A stretch of DNA of 64,000 nucleotides from Sphagnum compactum. Taxonomy: Eukaryota > Bryophyta > Sphagnopsida > Sphagnales. The stretch covers positions 11,956,213-12,020,212 of the forward strand of contig OZ234493.1 in the NCBI GenBank assembly GCA_965153455.1, given 5' to 3'. A model generated the notes under the pieces. The model was given only the letters and a program-made list of their open reading frames with translations, ran no database searches and was not told the DNA's origin. Below are positions 12,391 to 23,907 of the stretch, piece by piece; position 1 is the stretch's first letter; every line of letters begins with the position of its first letter. A program made the position numbers and the translations under genes.

Positions 12391-12726
12391 TTGTAGGGCG
12401 ATCACAACATGGGTTTTTTGGAACTCGTAGAGGGGTTTAATGTGTTGTAGGAAATGATGTTATAACATGATAGAAGACCATTGATCTTGACCAATGTTGG
12501 TGAAGAACAATAGTTGAGTGAATTTGACAAATTGTTGTATTAATTCTTTGTAATATAGAGCTAGTGCCAATCTATTGCGAAATATCGAAGGTCTTGCTGA
12601 ACAATGAATACAATTTTGGATTTGGATTGCAATTGAGGAGATGTTCTTTCATTTTTTGCTTGAAGCAAAGTTTAACTTGTGATTTCAAACATACTTTTAC
12701 AAACTTTTGTTCCTTGAAACTATTTT

Positions 12727-12860
12727 CACTACAACAAAAGGTGTCCCTGTACGCCAAGTGAATTCACTGGTTGTAGTGAACGGGGACCAGTGAAGAAGCA
12801 GTGAATTCACTAGTCTAGTGAATGGGGATTAGTGAACTGCACCCACATTTTGTAGTAGTG
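12727..12860. mobile_element. 134-bp non-autonomous CACTA element (MITE)
   Basis: The left end CACTACAACAAAAGGTG and the right end (as reverse complement CACTACTACAAAATGTGG) are imperfect terminal inverted repeats of the CACTA/En-Spm type. They are flanked by a 3-bp duplication TTT (12724-12726 and 12861-12863), the expected length for that superfamily. The interior is palindromic, with repeated GTGAATTCACT and CTAGTGAA motifs. There is no coding capacity, so a transposase would have to act in trans. Confidence 0.88.
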
Positions 12861-13432
12861 TTTGAATGTCGGAGCACCTTGAATTTTATTTTCCTTAAAC
12901 CTTTGGAGATGTTAATGTTGATTTTTGTTCTAAAACTTGCAATTCGACAATTAAATAAATAACATGCATTTGCAATTGATTTTTTTCGGTTGTGTTTTGT
13001 TTGGTTTTGGTGTCACTATATTTACTATTCATGACTTGAAACATTCTATCCTCCTCCTTCCAAATGAAAATCAAACAATTTAATAATTTCAATTAAATGT
13101 AAAAAAAAACATTTCCTAAATTAAAGAGGAGAAAAATTACAAATAAATCTATAAATAAATAAAACAAGTGGTGTGTCACATTGTGACCTTGCCATTTACA
13201 TTAAAAAATAAATAAATTATGGAAGAATATTATGGTGTTTCCATAATTCTTCTTTGCTATTCTTTTTCCATAAATTCCATAATTCAAATATTACAACAAA
13301 AAGAAGAATTATGATGGAAACTCAAATTTTTCACCATACAAAAATATAATCTTCATAAAAAAATCCTCTACAAGAAAACCAAAATCCTTCAAGATATTAT
13401 TATAACTCTATTATAACTACTCTCAAGTTTTA

Positions 13433-13561
13433 AACACAAGCCAAAATATCATCTTTCAAAAATCCTCAAATAAAAATAGACCTATTATTATTATTATTAT
13501 TTACCTAGGAGCCTATAAAAATCCCTTAAGCTACTATACTCTATAATGAATCTAAACACAA
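13433..13561 (+). repeat. TATA-bearing dispersed repeat, copy A (empty MITE site)
   Basis: A 129-bp segment containing AACACAAGCC, AAAATCATCTTTCAAAAATCC, (TTA)n, CCTATAAAAATCCCTTAAGC and ACTCTATA-TGAATCTAAACACA. It recurs at 60543-60904, where a MITE splits it. Homology ends abruptly on both sides. The TATAAAA lies about 730 bp upstream of the MSRB1 start codon. The function is unknown; it may be a transposon remnant or a promoter module. Confidence 0.85.
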
Positions 13562-13875
13562 TAAATATACTTGCCAATAATAAAGAGTGGTAATTTTTTT
13601 CAATGAAAAAACCTTGCTGCAAAATGAAAAAAATAAAATGAAAAAATCTGCTTATTTGTAACTGCAAATAATAATAATAATAAATAATAATAAAAAATCT
13701 GCTTGTAACTGACCCTCCAAATTAGAAATTATAAAATTAAAATAAAATTCATTAGCAAATTTCTGTCTAGAATTTAGAGAGTGCCAAGAAGGGGATGAGA
13801 AGAGGAGCATGTGCGTGGTCACCGGTGGTGCCGGTCACTGCCACGTCACCGGTGGTGAGCTGCAGAGCCAGAGCG

Positions 13876-13877
<2 letters not shown>

Positions 13878-13913
<36 letters not shown>

Positions 13914-13931
13914 TGTGTGTGTGTGTGTGTA
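13878..13931. repeat. (GA)n(GT)n compound microsatellite in the MSRB1 leader
   Basis: A GA run is directly followed by a GT run about 320 bp upstream of the MSRB1 start codon. A (TTC)n run lies near 14187-14213, closer to the start. These probably sit in the 5' UTR. Confidence 0.9.
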
Positions 13932-14244
13932 TGATCTCTCCTTCGGATCGCTGCAAGTCTTTTGCTCTGGATCTATGCGCTCGGAATTGTTGTGGTCGCC
14001 AATTATCTCGTCGAGTTTGTGTCACAAATTGTCTCTCGATTTGTGTGTCAAATCGTGTCTGCATTTTGTTTCAATTTTGCGTACCACTTCTCAATCGTAC
14101 TCGATTTTTTTGTTTTCTTTCTAGATCTGTCTTGTGTTGTTGTCCTCCTTTCGTGTGTTTTCTTTTTTCATTTTTTTGATCCAAGCTTCTTCTTCTTCTT
14201 CTTCTTCTTCTTCTGTGACATTTTCTTCCTGTGGTTGTTCCTGA

Positions 14245-16793
14245 ATGCTTTCTGGAAGCTTTGAGAACCATTTCTCGTCTGCGGTTTTGGTGTTGCCAAC
14301 AGAGCATATGTTTGCAGATTGTTTGCATCGTTCCATTTTCCGTAATAACACCAGGAGCTTCAGACTACGTCGTGCACAAACAAAGGGGACCATCAGAGGT
14401 GAGTTTGCTCTTTTATCTATAACTATTCTCAAGGGCCTGGAGCCTCTTCCTTTGTGTTCAGAATCACGGGTAGTAACGGTTAGAGGGAGTCGTCGTCTAT
14501 GTTTGTAGCCTTTCTTCCTGCAAGAATTTCTTTGCATTTGGAGGCTAAATCTGGAATGAACCAAAGCGCATTTGTAAGTTGAGTGTACGAAGTCTTAGTG
14601 ACGGGCAGCGACATCTCTCGGGAGGTGATAAGAAGCCTTCTGATATGAGTTGTGCCGAGGTTTGCGCCGGGGTTTTCAGCAGTACGCTACTTCATTAGGG
14701 CTTTCATTGCCTCCGGAACATGCATGCTACATCCTGCTACATTTTATCCAACAACATGCATCTTATTCATGTCATTCTCAATACAGTGATCAAGATAGCA
14801 TCCATGTTGATGGATCCACCAACATGCATGCTACATCTTATCCACGATAGTCAGCCCATTTGCAATGCAGTGTGGTGACCGATCAACCTCAGGGGCTTTT
14901 GAGATCTTGAGAGAATTTTGGAAAAAACCAATGCTCAAGCAGCTGTAATTTCTGACAGAAAATCTTTAGGGTGAAGTGAAATTAGCCTCCTCACAATGTT
15001 ATCCTTCTTCTCTTCTCTTGATTTGTATATTTTACTATCTATGAGCATGTTAGCATACAGCCAGCTTCCTGGCGGGAGCCAGCAGTGATGATGCTTTGGT
15101 ACCAGTGAAAGCTAAAGGACATGACTGAAGAAGGAAGTTGGTGGATAAATGATCTAAGCTTAGCAAATGTGGGAAATTGTCTTGGTGTGTTTGGGATCTG
15201 CTTAACTCTGTTATTCCCAAATCAACCTTGTAGCTCTAGCTGTGAAAGAAGTGAGGATTTGGTTCATTCAAGAAGACACATGCAGGATTTCAGATGTCTG
15301 CAATCATAGCTACAAGCTTGTTCTCCATAACAACTGCCAATTAGTAGATGAAGGGAACTTAATTAATACTATTTTGATGCATGCGCTGTGTATAAGTTTA
15401 CCACTGTAGGCAGTGGCAAGCTTTTTCTGGGGAGTTCACTTGCAGAGTATAGGTGGAAGTTGTACACAAAGAGAGATGGGAGCTAAATTCTCTGGCCCGT
15501 CAGGTTCAACAAGAGCTTCAGCAGACCATGAACACTCTCAAGGTACTGCATTCATTTCTACCTGCATCCTTCAAGCTCTTCAACATTTTCTGAAGGTTTG
15601 TCTCCAAGTTTTCTATCCAGCAGATTTCATACACATTTCTTTGGGGGGTGAATGTGGGGTGGAATTTGACAGGGACTTCTCAGCAATTGGATTACAGATC
15701 AATAACTGAATCTGAGTGGAAGAAGCGCCTTACAAAAGAGCAGTTCTCTATTGCTCGCCAGAAAGGCACTGAGCGAGCTTTCACTGGGTACTTTACTCAT
15801 CCTCTTAACAGGAGGAAACAGTGGTTTTCCTGGCTATCGGATCTGCATTCAAGTGTGCACAAACTATTTGCTTTCCCTCCATTTTCAAAGTCAATCTCTC
15901 ATTCTGGACAGTTACAAGCATGAGAGTTTTAATGACTTACATCTGTTGCTTGTGTGAGAGGATCCCATTTTTAATTTGTTACTGGGATATTTTGCATTGA
16001 CTCCATTGTGGCTTTGCTTGCCATATGTCAGAGAGTATTGGAACACTAAAACTGCAGGGACGTACACGTGCGTATGTTGTAACACGCCATTGTTCAGGTC
16101 CAAAATTTCATCATCTCTAGCCATCTCTTTTGCTATCTTCATATTCTGGGATCCTCTTCCTTTGCTTGAGCTGTCCAGTCTCCCATCATTCGATTATGTC
16201 TACATTTCATATCCTACACACCAACACTTTCTGGTCCCAATCACTATGGTCTAAGTTGTTGTGTTGTATGGATCAGTATTTGAACTTTGGTGTTTTCCTT
16301 CCATTCTTTTCTCCCTTCCATTGTTTTCCTCCCTTCAGGTCCCTCATTTACTTATTCTATTTTCCAGTTCTTTGTCAATTTTCTGTTGTCGTAGGTGATT
16401 AATATTCTGAATGTAAGAAAATAGCTGAAAGTTGCTAGCTTTGAAACAGAGTTTTGTTCTGCTATGCAGCTCAAACACAAAATTTGACAGCCGCACTGGA
16501 TGGCCATCCTTCTATGATCCAATTGACAGCAATGTAAAGTCAGCTATGGATTGGTCAATACCTTTTATGCCCCGCAATGAGGTGATTTGTGCTGTGTGTG
16601 ATGCCCACTTGGGCCATGTCTTCAACGATGGTCCCCAGCCTACTGGCCAACGCTATTGTATCAATAGGTATATAACTTTATCATGGTACCTAAGAATAAG
16701 TGTTGACCTAACACATGAATTTGGAGCTCTTACTTGGCCTTCCTACTTGTGTGCAGTGCATCTCTAGCCTTCAAGCCTGGGAAGAAAAATTGA
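14245..16793 (+). CDS. MSRB1: Methionine sulfoxide reductase B, plastid MSRB1-type (1-Cys)
   Basis: Reduces the R-sulfoxide of methionine in oxidised proteins. Proposed exons: 14245-14398, 15414-15542, 15673-15787, 16032-16097, 16470-16667, 16757-16793; 232 aa, all phases consistent. Zinc-binding CxxC pairs are seen in TCVCCNTPL and [12 protein letters not shown]. The catalytic Cys lies in RYCINSASL. The position of the resolving Cys in 2-Cys enzymes is Thr (SRTGWPSF), as in plastid MSRB1. Exon 1 is rich in Ser, Arg and hydrophobic residues with no Asp/Glu cluster and ends RAQTKGTIR, resembling a chloroplast transit peptide. The core from [10 protein letters not shown] to FKPGKKN is certain. 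The first two exons are inferred from splice phase; a shorter cytosolic form could start at the in-frame ATG at 15476. Confidence 0.88.
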
Positions 16794-18529
16794 ACACAGA
16801 GACAAGCTGGAGATGGTCAAGACTCCCTGGGTATGCTTTGCTATTATCAATTAAGCTGTGAGCTAGACTTATGAGCGCTACTGCTTCAGAAGTAATTATG
16901 GTTGTTACAATGTCAATCATGTACATATGCTGCTTCTATATCCAGCAGCTGTGCTACTGACTCTCTGCCTAACCAAATGAAGTATGGTATGATGTGGGTA
17001 TTTGGATGCTATTATATGCATGAAGTTTTCTCACACCATAATTTGGACCTCGTAGTCACTTTGAGCTTTTTGAAACACTGCTTTATTGAGATGTTTCTGT
17101 TGCCTCAGGACCAGAAACTATGAAATCTGGCGGAGAAGGCCAATAAGAACATGAGTGACCAAGAGATGGGGCACTGGTCTTCCTGATTCTTCAAGCACAA
17201 TGTTCCATCTCCTGACACAGCTAATGCAATCACCTGGGCTCAGGGAGGGTCCAGGGAGAGAGATGTTCACTGGAAAGCATAGAAAATCTGGCTTCAATGT
17301 GCCTTAGTATTCTATCAGTAATCATGGATTGCTATGTTGGCAACCCATTGAGGGGACATTACGGCAGGATATCAAAAGGTTGTGTCCTTCCTTTGCTACT
17401 GCTGAGGGTCAACACTTTGACAACTTTCATTGCAACAAAGATGATTGCAACTCCAGTTTTGTTGGTTCTGTCCAGAGGGAACAGGCTTAGCATCCATGTA
17501 GAGGATTTGGGATGCAATTTTGGCTTGAACTGGGTACCAATTTGTGGGTGAAAATTGGAGACCTAGATGTACTCTTTAGGCTGTTTCATTTTTACGAAGT
17601 TCATTTTGCATTCAAATAACAGAATATGTTGCACCGTTATTACATATCAATTTTGTTTGGCACATTGTTTTGCAACATCCTCAAAAGTCTTTTGCTCGCA
17701 ATCCCTATATTTTCTTACAGTAGTAATTGAGTGTTTTTTGTTTGTGTAGTTTTATTTGCCAATTTGACACATTTCTTTCAGTAGTATTAGAAATGCAATA
17801 TTCCAACATATACTGGACAGTGCAAATCTTAGGTCATGAGGTTCCTGCAAAACCCAAACAAAGACTTCGCAAGAAAGATGGCTCACAAGTAAACCTGAAC
17901 AGCACCAGGTATTCCCTATTTAAAATCTCAGCAAACCTTCAAGTCTTCTTGTATGTTCTTTTGGATCTTTTAGTCCATATGAGAAGGACACATCTCACTG
18001 GTTCCGCTGTTGAAATAAATATGCAGTTAAGGAGAACCCATAGAACAACGAGAATGACCCCTTGGAGAGACTCAAACCAGCCATCTTATGACTGTTAGCC
18101 TTTTGTGCATGACACCTTGATTGTTCATTAACAGGCTAGTTCTCATTTTTCCTTAGCAATTTCCAAGGTTCAGCAATTGGAAAAAGCAGGCGTTAAAGAT
18201 CTGAGAAAAAATCCTTGTAAATATAGCAACAGTACAAAATGAATTCGAGTGCCTCTACTACTGCCATCCCTGACACTTAAGTGTGCCTCCACTGCCAGCA
18301 GAATGAAGAATCCAATAACATTACTACCTTTGGAACTAAAGATGGAAAAATCCGGAAAACAATAAATACTGGACACTACTTCCACAGCTTTTAGATGTTA
18401 ATGCCCTCATGTCATTCATGAAGTAATCTTGCACCCAATGCTGCAGCTAACTACAGAGCTATTACTAGTCCAGTTCTCTGCAATCCCATTGCAACAAACT
18501 CTACAAAAATTCAACCCTCTACTTGGATT
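16794..18529. other. Tail-to-tail interval between MSRB1 and RGP
   Basis: This holds the 3' UTRs of two convergent genes. On the + strand, 17820-17909 has an exon-like open stretch (HEVPAKPKQRLRKKDGSQ...) followed by a GT, but I recognise no family. The rest shows no clear coding signal. Confidence 0.4.
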
Positions 18530-21500
18530 TCACAGGTAGTGTGAATTTGGCTGTTTGGAGTTGATTTCAGTCCATGCTTCAATCCAGGTAACCATAGCAT
18601 CCGCCAACTTTGTGAAGTAGGGGTCCACACCATTCAATCCTTCCCTCACCTGTTTTCACAACAGAGCAGCAACACCACCCACAGATCCCACAATTGTCAT
18701 TCATTTCTACTCAAGAAAGGAAGATACACAGTGCCTCAGTAGCTTCTCTCTTTATTTAGTCTCTAGTCTCTTCAAAATAGCATTTTCATGTCTTTATTAC
18801 TGGTGTGTATTGTGTACCTTGCTGCTTTAGTTTCATGGGCATTTTTCATTGCAAACTTCAGTGTGGAACATTTGAAGCATGTCAAAGCAGGAAATGTGCA
18901 ACCGGCTGAATAACACTTTCTTTGGGTCAGAGCTTTTAGTGATATGCTGGGACCAAAACCCCAAATAGCACAAATGATTTTCAAGCTAAGAACTGGTAGA
19001 AGGAAGTTTGAGCCTGACCATTTTCGAAAGCTCAATGTAGCATTGCTCCACTGTCACAGACTCCCTTGAAAGCTGGACCTGCTGGAAGAAAGGGATAATC
19101 TCCTCCTGCCAAAAAATGCCTTTGTACTCTTTCTTCAAGTTCACAAAAGGGTTGCTGGCCTTGCTGTGATGAATGTATGGCAGCCCTGTCTTCACACCAT
19201 AGCCTAAATGGTCACAGATTACCTGCCCCGTTTGACACACCCAATCAACCCATAAGAAACATCGACAAGTTCTTTACAGACTTGATATGTAATAATTGTC
19301 AAATACATGATTCAAACACATTATGAATGACTTCTGAAGCTAACCACCTGATAGTATAACCTCCATCAAAATTTGAGAAGTTGTGACACAAGAATTGAAG
19401 TAATCTTTTCCTCATATGGCTCAGTCCATCAAAGACAGCCCACTGGCAAAACTAAGGATACATACTTTCAAAATGTACAAGTCACTGCATAACATTCAGC
19501 AAAACATGATAAGAATTCCATAGTTCCATAAACGAGAAGAAAAAGGGCGTCATCATATACCTTGCAACACCAGCCAGCCCACATGTCATCATAACGTCCA
19601 ATTGGCTGACCATCGCCCATGAGACCAAAATACATGGCTGGCCCAATAAGAGTCCTATCAAATGCCAGATTCATCCCGCACATAGGGAACAACGTGCCCT
19701 TCGGGATGGTCATCACCATATCCACAAACCTATCAACAAGGATAATGGTGAGTCCACTACAATTGTCAAGAATACAACATGAGGAATATCAACCTAATTG
19801 CAGAGAGAAACTCCACCACCCAAACATGTCAGGGGACTACAAAATGGTTGTGTCAGCTCTCAAAGTATCACAAATTTCAGACCACGACCTCTATGAATGA
19901 CTAGCTGCCATTAGTCTCCTCTGACTTCATCATCTCCCAACAGTGGGTATAGAAGATGCCAGCACAGTACATTCAACAAAATCAACACCACTGTCTTCTG
20001 TTCTACAAGCTAGGGGGGGGGGGGGCGCTACACATTAAGATCTCACAATGATTCATGAAATTCTCTCACCTAGTATTGCGTTCAGCAGGTTTTACAAGCT
20101 GGGTGGGAGCATCATAATCAGGCACATTGAGCCAGAGCCCATGTGAGATGGCAGTGGGTACACCTTCGCGCATGCTGAATGGATACCCACGCACAAAATC
20201 GGCACCCTTGCGGTATGGATCATACAAGGTATTGAAGAAAAGTGGTGTTGACGGGGTCAGCAGGTTTGTGATATGCTGCTCCATTGCATTGATGTCCTTA
20301 CCCTGTGGATCCTTTGCTACCTGTGGCGCATTCCCCACATGTTAAATTCCAGTTTGTGAATACTGCAAAGCCAGCCCCAAGTTCACAAAGATTCTAGCCC
20401 ACTGAAGAACACAAGTTGACAATCACAAGGTTTTTGTAGCAACACTCTGAAGATCACCATCATCCTAGAGCTGCTGCTGCTGCTGCTTCATGATGGATGG
20501 GATGACAGGATGGTTCCTTTGCAAAACTGCATTGATGATGACACAGAAGGAATGACAATAACAGTGTTGGAAGAAAGTACGGATTGGAAAACCCGCCTCC
20601 TGAATCCACCCAGAAGATTATGGCAAACTGTGCCTGCACTAGGCATCACAGCTGCAATCAAGGAAGCGTACCTCGCAGACTTCAACTATTGGGTCTACAT
20701 CACTGATTTCTATGTGCACCATTTTGGGCCAAGAAGGATTCTTGAAATTCGAAATGTTCTTGACATGAATGCTGTGTACAGAGGGTAAATTTACTGTCAA
20801 ACCCAACTAATTAGCATAGCTTGCTAGTTAGTTGAGGAGTGAACCTGCCACTTTCCAAAACCAAGGGCTTTGCTTGTCGAGCTTATTAAATCCTGTAATT
20901 GGATGTGGATATATGGTTCTTCTGATGCTTAAGGAAGAAGCAACCTACTTTGGAAATTGGACTTCGTTTTTCTACACTTTTTATGTCATGAATTGGGTGA
21001 TTTAGCTTCCTCCTGCCTGATTCTGGACAAAAAGAAATAATGCAGCAGCTCAAGTTTTTTGAGTCATTTTATAGGTTTGCGGCTGCGTTGGCACTCAAGA
21101 CACCTCAAATTCATTGGTGGGTTCTGAATGTCATGCCTATTGATGCACCTGATCGCCTACAAGTAATATTTGACCGAAGCCTTATTGGTGTTTACCACGA
21201 CTGGTATGTACGTCACTTACATCTTCTCACATTACCACCCAGTCTCTTCATGAAGTCCTTCAAGCAATTTTTTCATAAAACACTAAGAAAAACTTAATGC
21301 TCAAAAAACTTCATTCAGATTTGGACACTGCACAGAAGCAAGCATCCTGAAGCCCAGCGGCACTAGATGTTCTTACCCAGCAGTCATCATCAATGGTGAA
21401 GATATATTTCTTCTTGGACATCATGAAACCAAAGCATCTGCAGGCACTGTCCTTGAAGGAGATGCATGAAGCTTTGGGGCCAAGAATTCTATTGATGTCA

Positions 21501-21688
21501 TTCCGGTTGTAGAGCTCATAGTCATAACCCTCAGGAACCTTGATCACCTTGGTGGGGTCACCATCCTGTACGATGATGAGATGATAAGGGCTCAAATACG
21601 GCCGCCATTGCTCCAGAAAATCCAGGTTCCGGATTGTTGGGATAACAATGTCCAACTCATCCTTCAGCAATGGCACCGGTGTTGCCAT
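18530..21688 (-). CDS. RGP: Reversibly glycosylated polypeptide / UDP-arabinopyranose mutase, complete
   Basis: Interconverts UDP-arabinopyranose and UDP-arabinofuranose at the Golgi surface for cell-wall arabinan and arabinoxylan synthesis. Exons: 21688-21377, 20320-20070, 19729-19561, 19222-19019, 18649-18530; 351 aa, close to the family's usual length. Visible are the N-terminal [18 protein letters not shown], the DXD-type nucleotide-sugar site (FTIDDDCW, residues 98-104), the FVRGYPFS segment whose Arg (about 148) corresponds to the reversibly glycosylated Arg of the family, [28 protein letters not shown] and [11 protein letters not shown]. No key residue is missing. The start is the first ATG of the conserved [13 protein letters not shown]. 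Intron 1 carries an antisense methyltransferase fragment and intron 2 a dispersed hairpin repeat and a G-run. Confidence 0.95.
19845..19965 (-). repeat. Dispersed hairpin repeat, copy 2, in RGP intron 2
   Basis: A shorter, more decayed copy with CTAGCTGCCATTAGTC, CTGACTTCATCATCTCCCAACAGTGGG (19921-19947) and a diverged remainder. The right stem arm is kept but the left arm is degraded. It lies wholly in the intron and has the same orientation as copies 1, 3 and 4. Confidence 0.7.
20013..20025. repeat. Poly(G) run in RGP intron 2
   Basis: Thirteen consecutive G on the + strand, reading as poly(C) in the RGP transcript. Similar runs occur at 24933-24951 (19 G), 43704-43715 (12 C), 43795-43804 (10 C) and 57871-57880 (10 G). 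Confidence 0.9.
20509..21203 (+). pseudogene. Two-exon fragment of a PMT/DUF248 methyltransferase nested antisense in RGP intron 1
   Basis: Family members are Golgi SAM-dependent methyltransferases linked to pectin methylation (QUA2/PMT group). Segment 1 (20509-20784) encodes [23 protein letters not shown] and [13 protein letters not shown]. Segment 2 (21075-21203) encodes [37 protein letters not shown] and VYHDW. Together they match the middle of the C-terminal half. The join has a GT donor, a TAG acceptor and matching phase (GG|G). Both frames are open. The SAM-binding N-terminal half and the conserved exons after VYHDW are absent from the intron, so this is a captured fragment and not a gene. 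Whether it is transcribed, and so antisense to RGP pre-mRNA, is unknown. Confidence 0.85.
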
Positions 21689-21715
21689 CTTGAGATCTGA
21701 ACAAACAACAACAAA

Positions 21716-22052
21716 AAAAAGTACTGTTCAATCTTATCACTCACAAACCTAAAACCCTAACACACACAACAGATCAACCCAATCTGCCATTCTCTTCCAA
21801 CCCACAAAGCAAGTGCATTACATCGGACCCAACAAACATTCAGATTAAATGACCGGCTTAAGAAGAGCATAAACTCAAGAAAAAATTTAAAAACAAACAA
21901 CAACAAAAATCCTGTTCAAACTTATCACCCACAAACCCTAAAACCCTAACTTTCACAGTAGATAAGAAGACCAACCCGATCTGCCATTGTCTTCCAACAC
22001 ACCAAGCAAGCGCATTACATCACACCCAACAAACATATACATCAAATAATCG
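21716..22052. repeat. Two-copy duplication (about 190-bp period) in the RGP 5' leader region
   Basis: The segments at about 21722-21855 and 21910-22052 share TGTTCAA-CTTATCACCCAC, AACCCTAAAACCCTAAC, GATCTGCCATT-TCTTCCAAC and GCATTACATC. Each copy carries a telo-box (AAACCCTAA). The repeat lies just upstream of the RGP start, probably in a leader intron. Confidence 0.85.
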
Positions 22053-22554
22053 GACCGAGAAATGCATAAACTCAAGATCTAGCTCAGGAAAACAAAGAAC
22101 CCTCCAAAAAAAAGGGATGATTCCGAACGAAACCTTGAGAGAGAAGAAACACAACTAACTCACAAATTGAGAGTTCCCGAAGACTCGAGACCTGTAATTC
22201 TCTTTAGCAGTGGTAAACCCAATCCCTCTATCCTCCCATAAAAAACAGAGAAGCTTAGAAACCCTTTGTTCAGCTGAAAACAAAAAATGCCCAAGTTTTT
22301 CTAGGATACTTGAACATTGTGTAAGAGTGCAGGCAGTACCTGTAAGGCCGATCCAGCAGCAAGGAAACAGAAGAGAAAATGCAAACCGCCGAGGAAAACT
22401 GCGAGAGAGAGAGAGAGAGATCGTGAACCTCGGAAGCGCTAGTGCGGCACGCCTTCCAGTTCCACTGTACCCGTCCACGTCCCAAATGAGGTGTCCATCC
22501 ACATCCCAAATGAGGTCCATATCGATGTCCTCAATTCGTACTCCTGAGTCCTGA
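22053..22554 (-). promoter_or_regulatory. Probable RGP leader exon and promoter region
   Basis: On the minus strand a donor-like ACAG|GTACTG lies at about 22336-22345, upstream of a (GA)n run at 22401-22420. This suggests a non-coding first exon. Just upstream a 19-bp segment (TCCACATCCCAAATGAGGT) is duplicated head-to-tail at 22473-22517. The exact transcription start cannot be fixed from sequence. Confidence 0.45.
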
Positions 22555-23907
22555 CCAGTGTTGGGCGGGTATCAAAAATGTATCATCGGGTATCACTCAG
22601 GTATCCATATCTGAAACCCTTCAGGGTATCCATGTTCAATGCATTTCTGGGCTTTCCTTTTTGTGTCCTACATTGTTTTTATGACAAATTGGGTTACACA
22701 ATTTTTCATAGTTTACAAAATGAACATTTTTTTTACATTTTTCTACATGTTTTGTGACTTTAGACCAAATATCGAGCCCTACGCCTTTCTCTTCAGAAAG
22801 CAAATATCAAAAAGTGGCACAAAGTTGAGGAAGGCTGAAGCCAAAGAAGAAGCTGAAACAACAACCCAATGAAGTCTAACTAAAGACATACAAAAAAATG
22901 TTGTGGGGATGCGGGGGGAGTAGGACCAATGAAGGTTGTGTGGAAAATCAATTCTTGAGATCATGTTTGGTGAGGGGAATCCTAATCGGGGGCAACTGGT
23001 AGCAGAGGATTTATCTAGCAAATGCGGTAGAATGCCCAGTTGAATGAGCTCCTTATTCTGAGTGGAAAAAGTATGATCCCCTTTTGAGAGAGCAAATACA
23101 ACAGCATAGATTCCAGCACTAAAAATGAGCCGTCATTTTTACACATGATCAAAACGGACAAAACCTTATTTGATAGAATTAGGCAGATCTATGCAAGGTG
23201 GAAACAATCAAACCCTACAACAGAACTGTATGTTGGATGGTGCCTTAAATCCATAAGACCATGCTTTGTAGTACCAAAATCAAAAGGATCTTGTTTGTTG
23301 GTCCTGGTTGTAATTTTGAATCATAATGTCAGGTTTTAACACGTGCTGCTTTCTAGCATTGACAATCATCTGACTAGCTCCATAAACATAAAGCATTCCA
23401 AAAAGAATCCTTGTGCATTTGGAGGGCTCCTTATATCCATGAATATCCTTCCTTGAAAAGAGGAGGTATAGTATGCCTACTCCTTAACATATCCTAGGCA
23501 TAAGATCCCTCCCATCATAAATCTTACAGCTTGCATTTAAGTGCAAAGCTCTCTGGACACTCCATGGTTTCTACAACCATTTCCAGCATGTGCGGCTGTA
23601 ACTTGGGTACGTCAGATTGAAAGATCTTCAGAGTCATGGATGGGGAAATCATGCACCAGTTTCTAGAGAGTTTTCCATATCCATGACTTTGACAAAACAA
23701 GACCATAAGATCTAGGAAAAGGCATATCAAGACTAATACAATCTACAAAACCAATCTCCATCTTATGGCTTGGTTCACAATAAGAATCAAAACTACATGA
23801 TGGCCCACCTGTGCTTCAAGAAGCAAAATGTCAAAAATCACATACAAATCACAGGTCACAATTTTGAGAAGCCAATGTGGCAAGTAGGAGATAACTCTGG
23901 ATCTTCA
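22555..23907. other. Interval between RGP and the EDM3-like gene
   Basis: No exon was recognised. A short GGGTATC-rich stretch lies at 22568-22630. The right part probably contains the 3' UTR of the EDM3-like gene. Confidence 0.45.

Noticed and set aside
14121-14564. 147-codon minus-strand open frame with a run of Glu
   Set aside because: It is the reverse translation of the (TTC)n run and of MSRB1 exon 1; the plus-strand gene explains the DNA.
20509-21203. Treating the methyltransferase segments as an independent functional gene
   Set aside because: The SAM-binding half and the conserved exons after VYHDW are absent within the intron, so only a fragment is supported.
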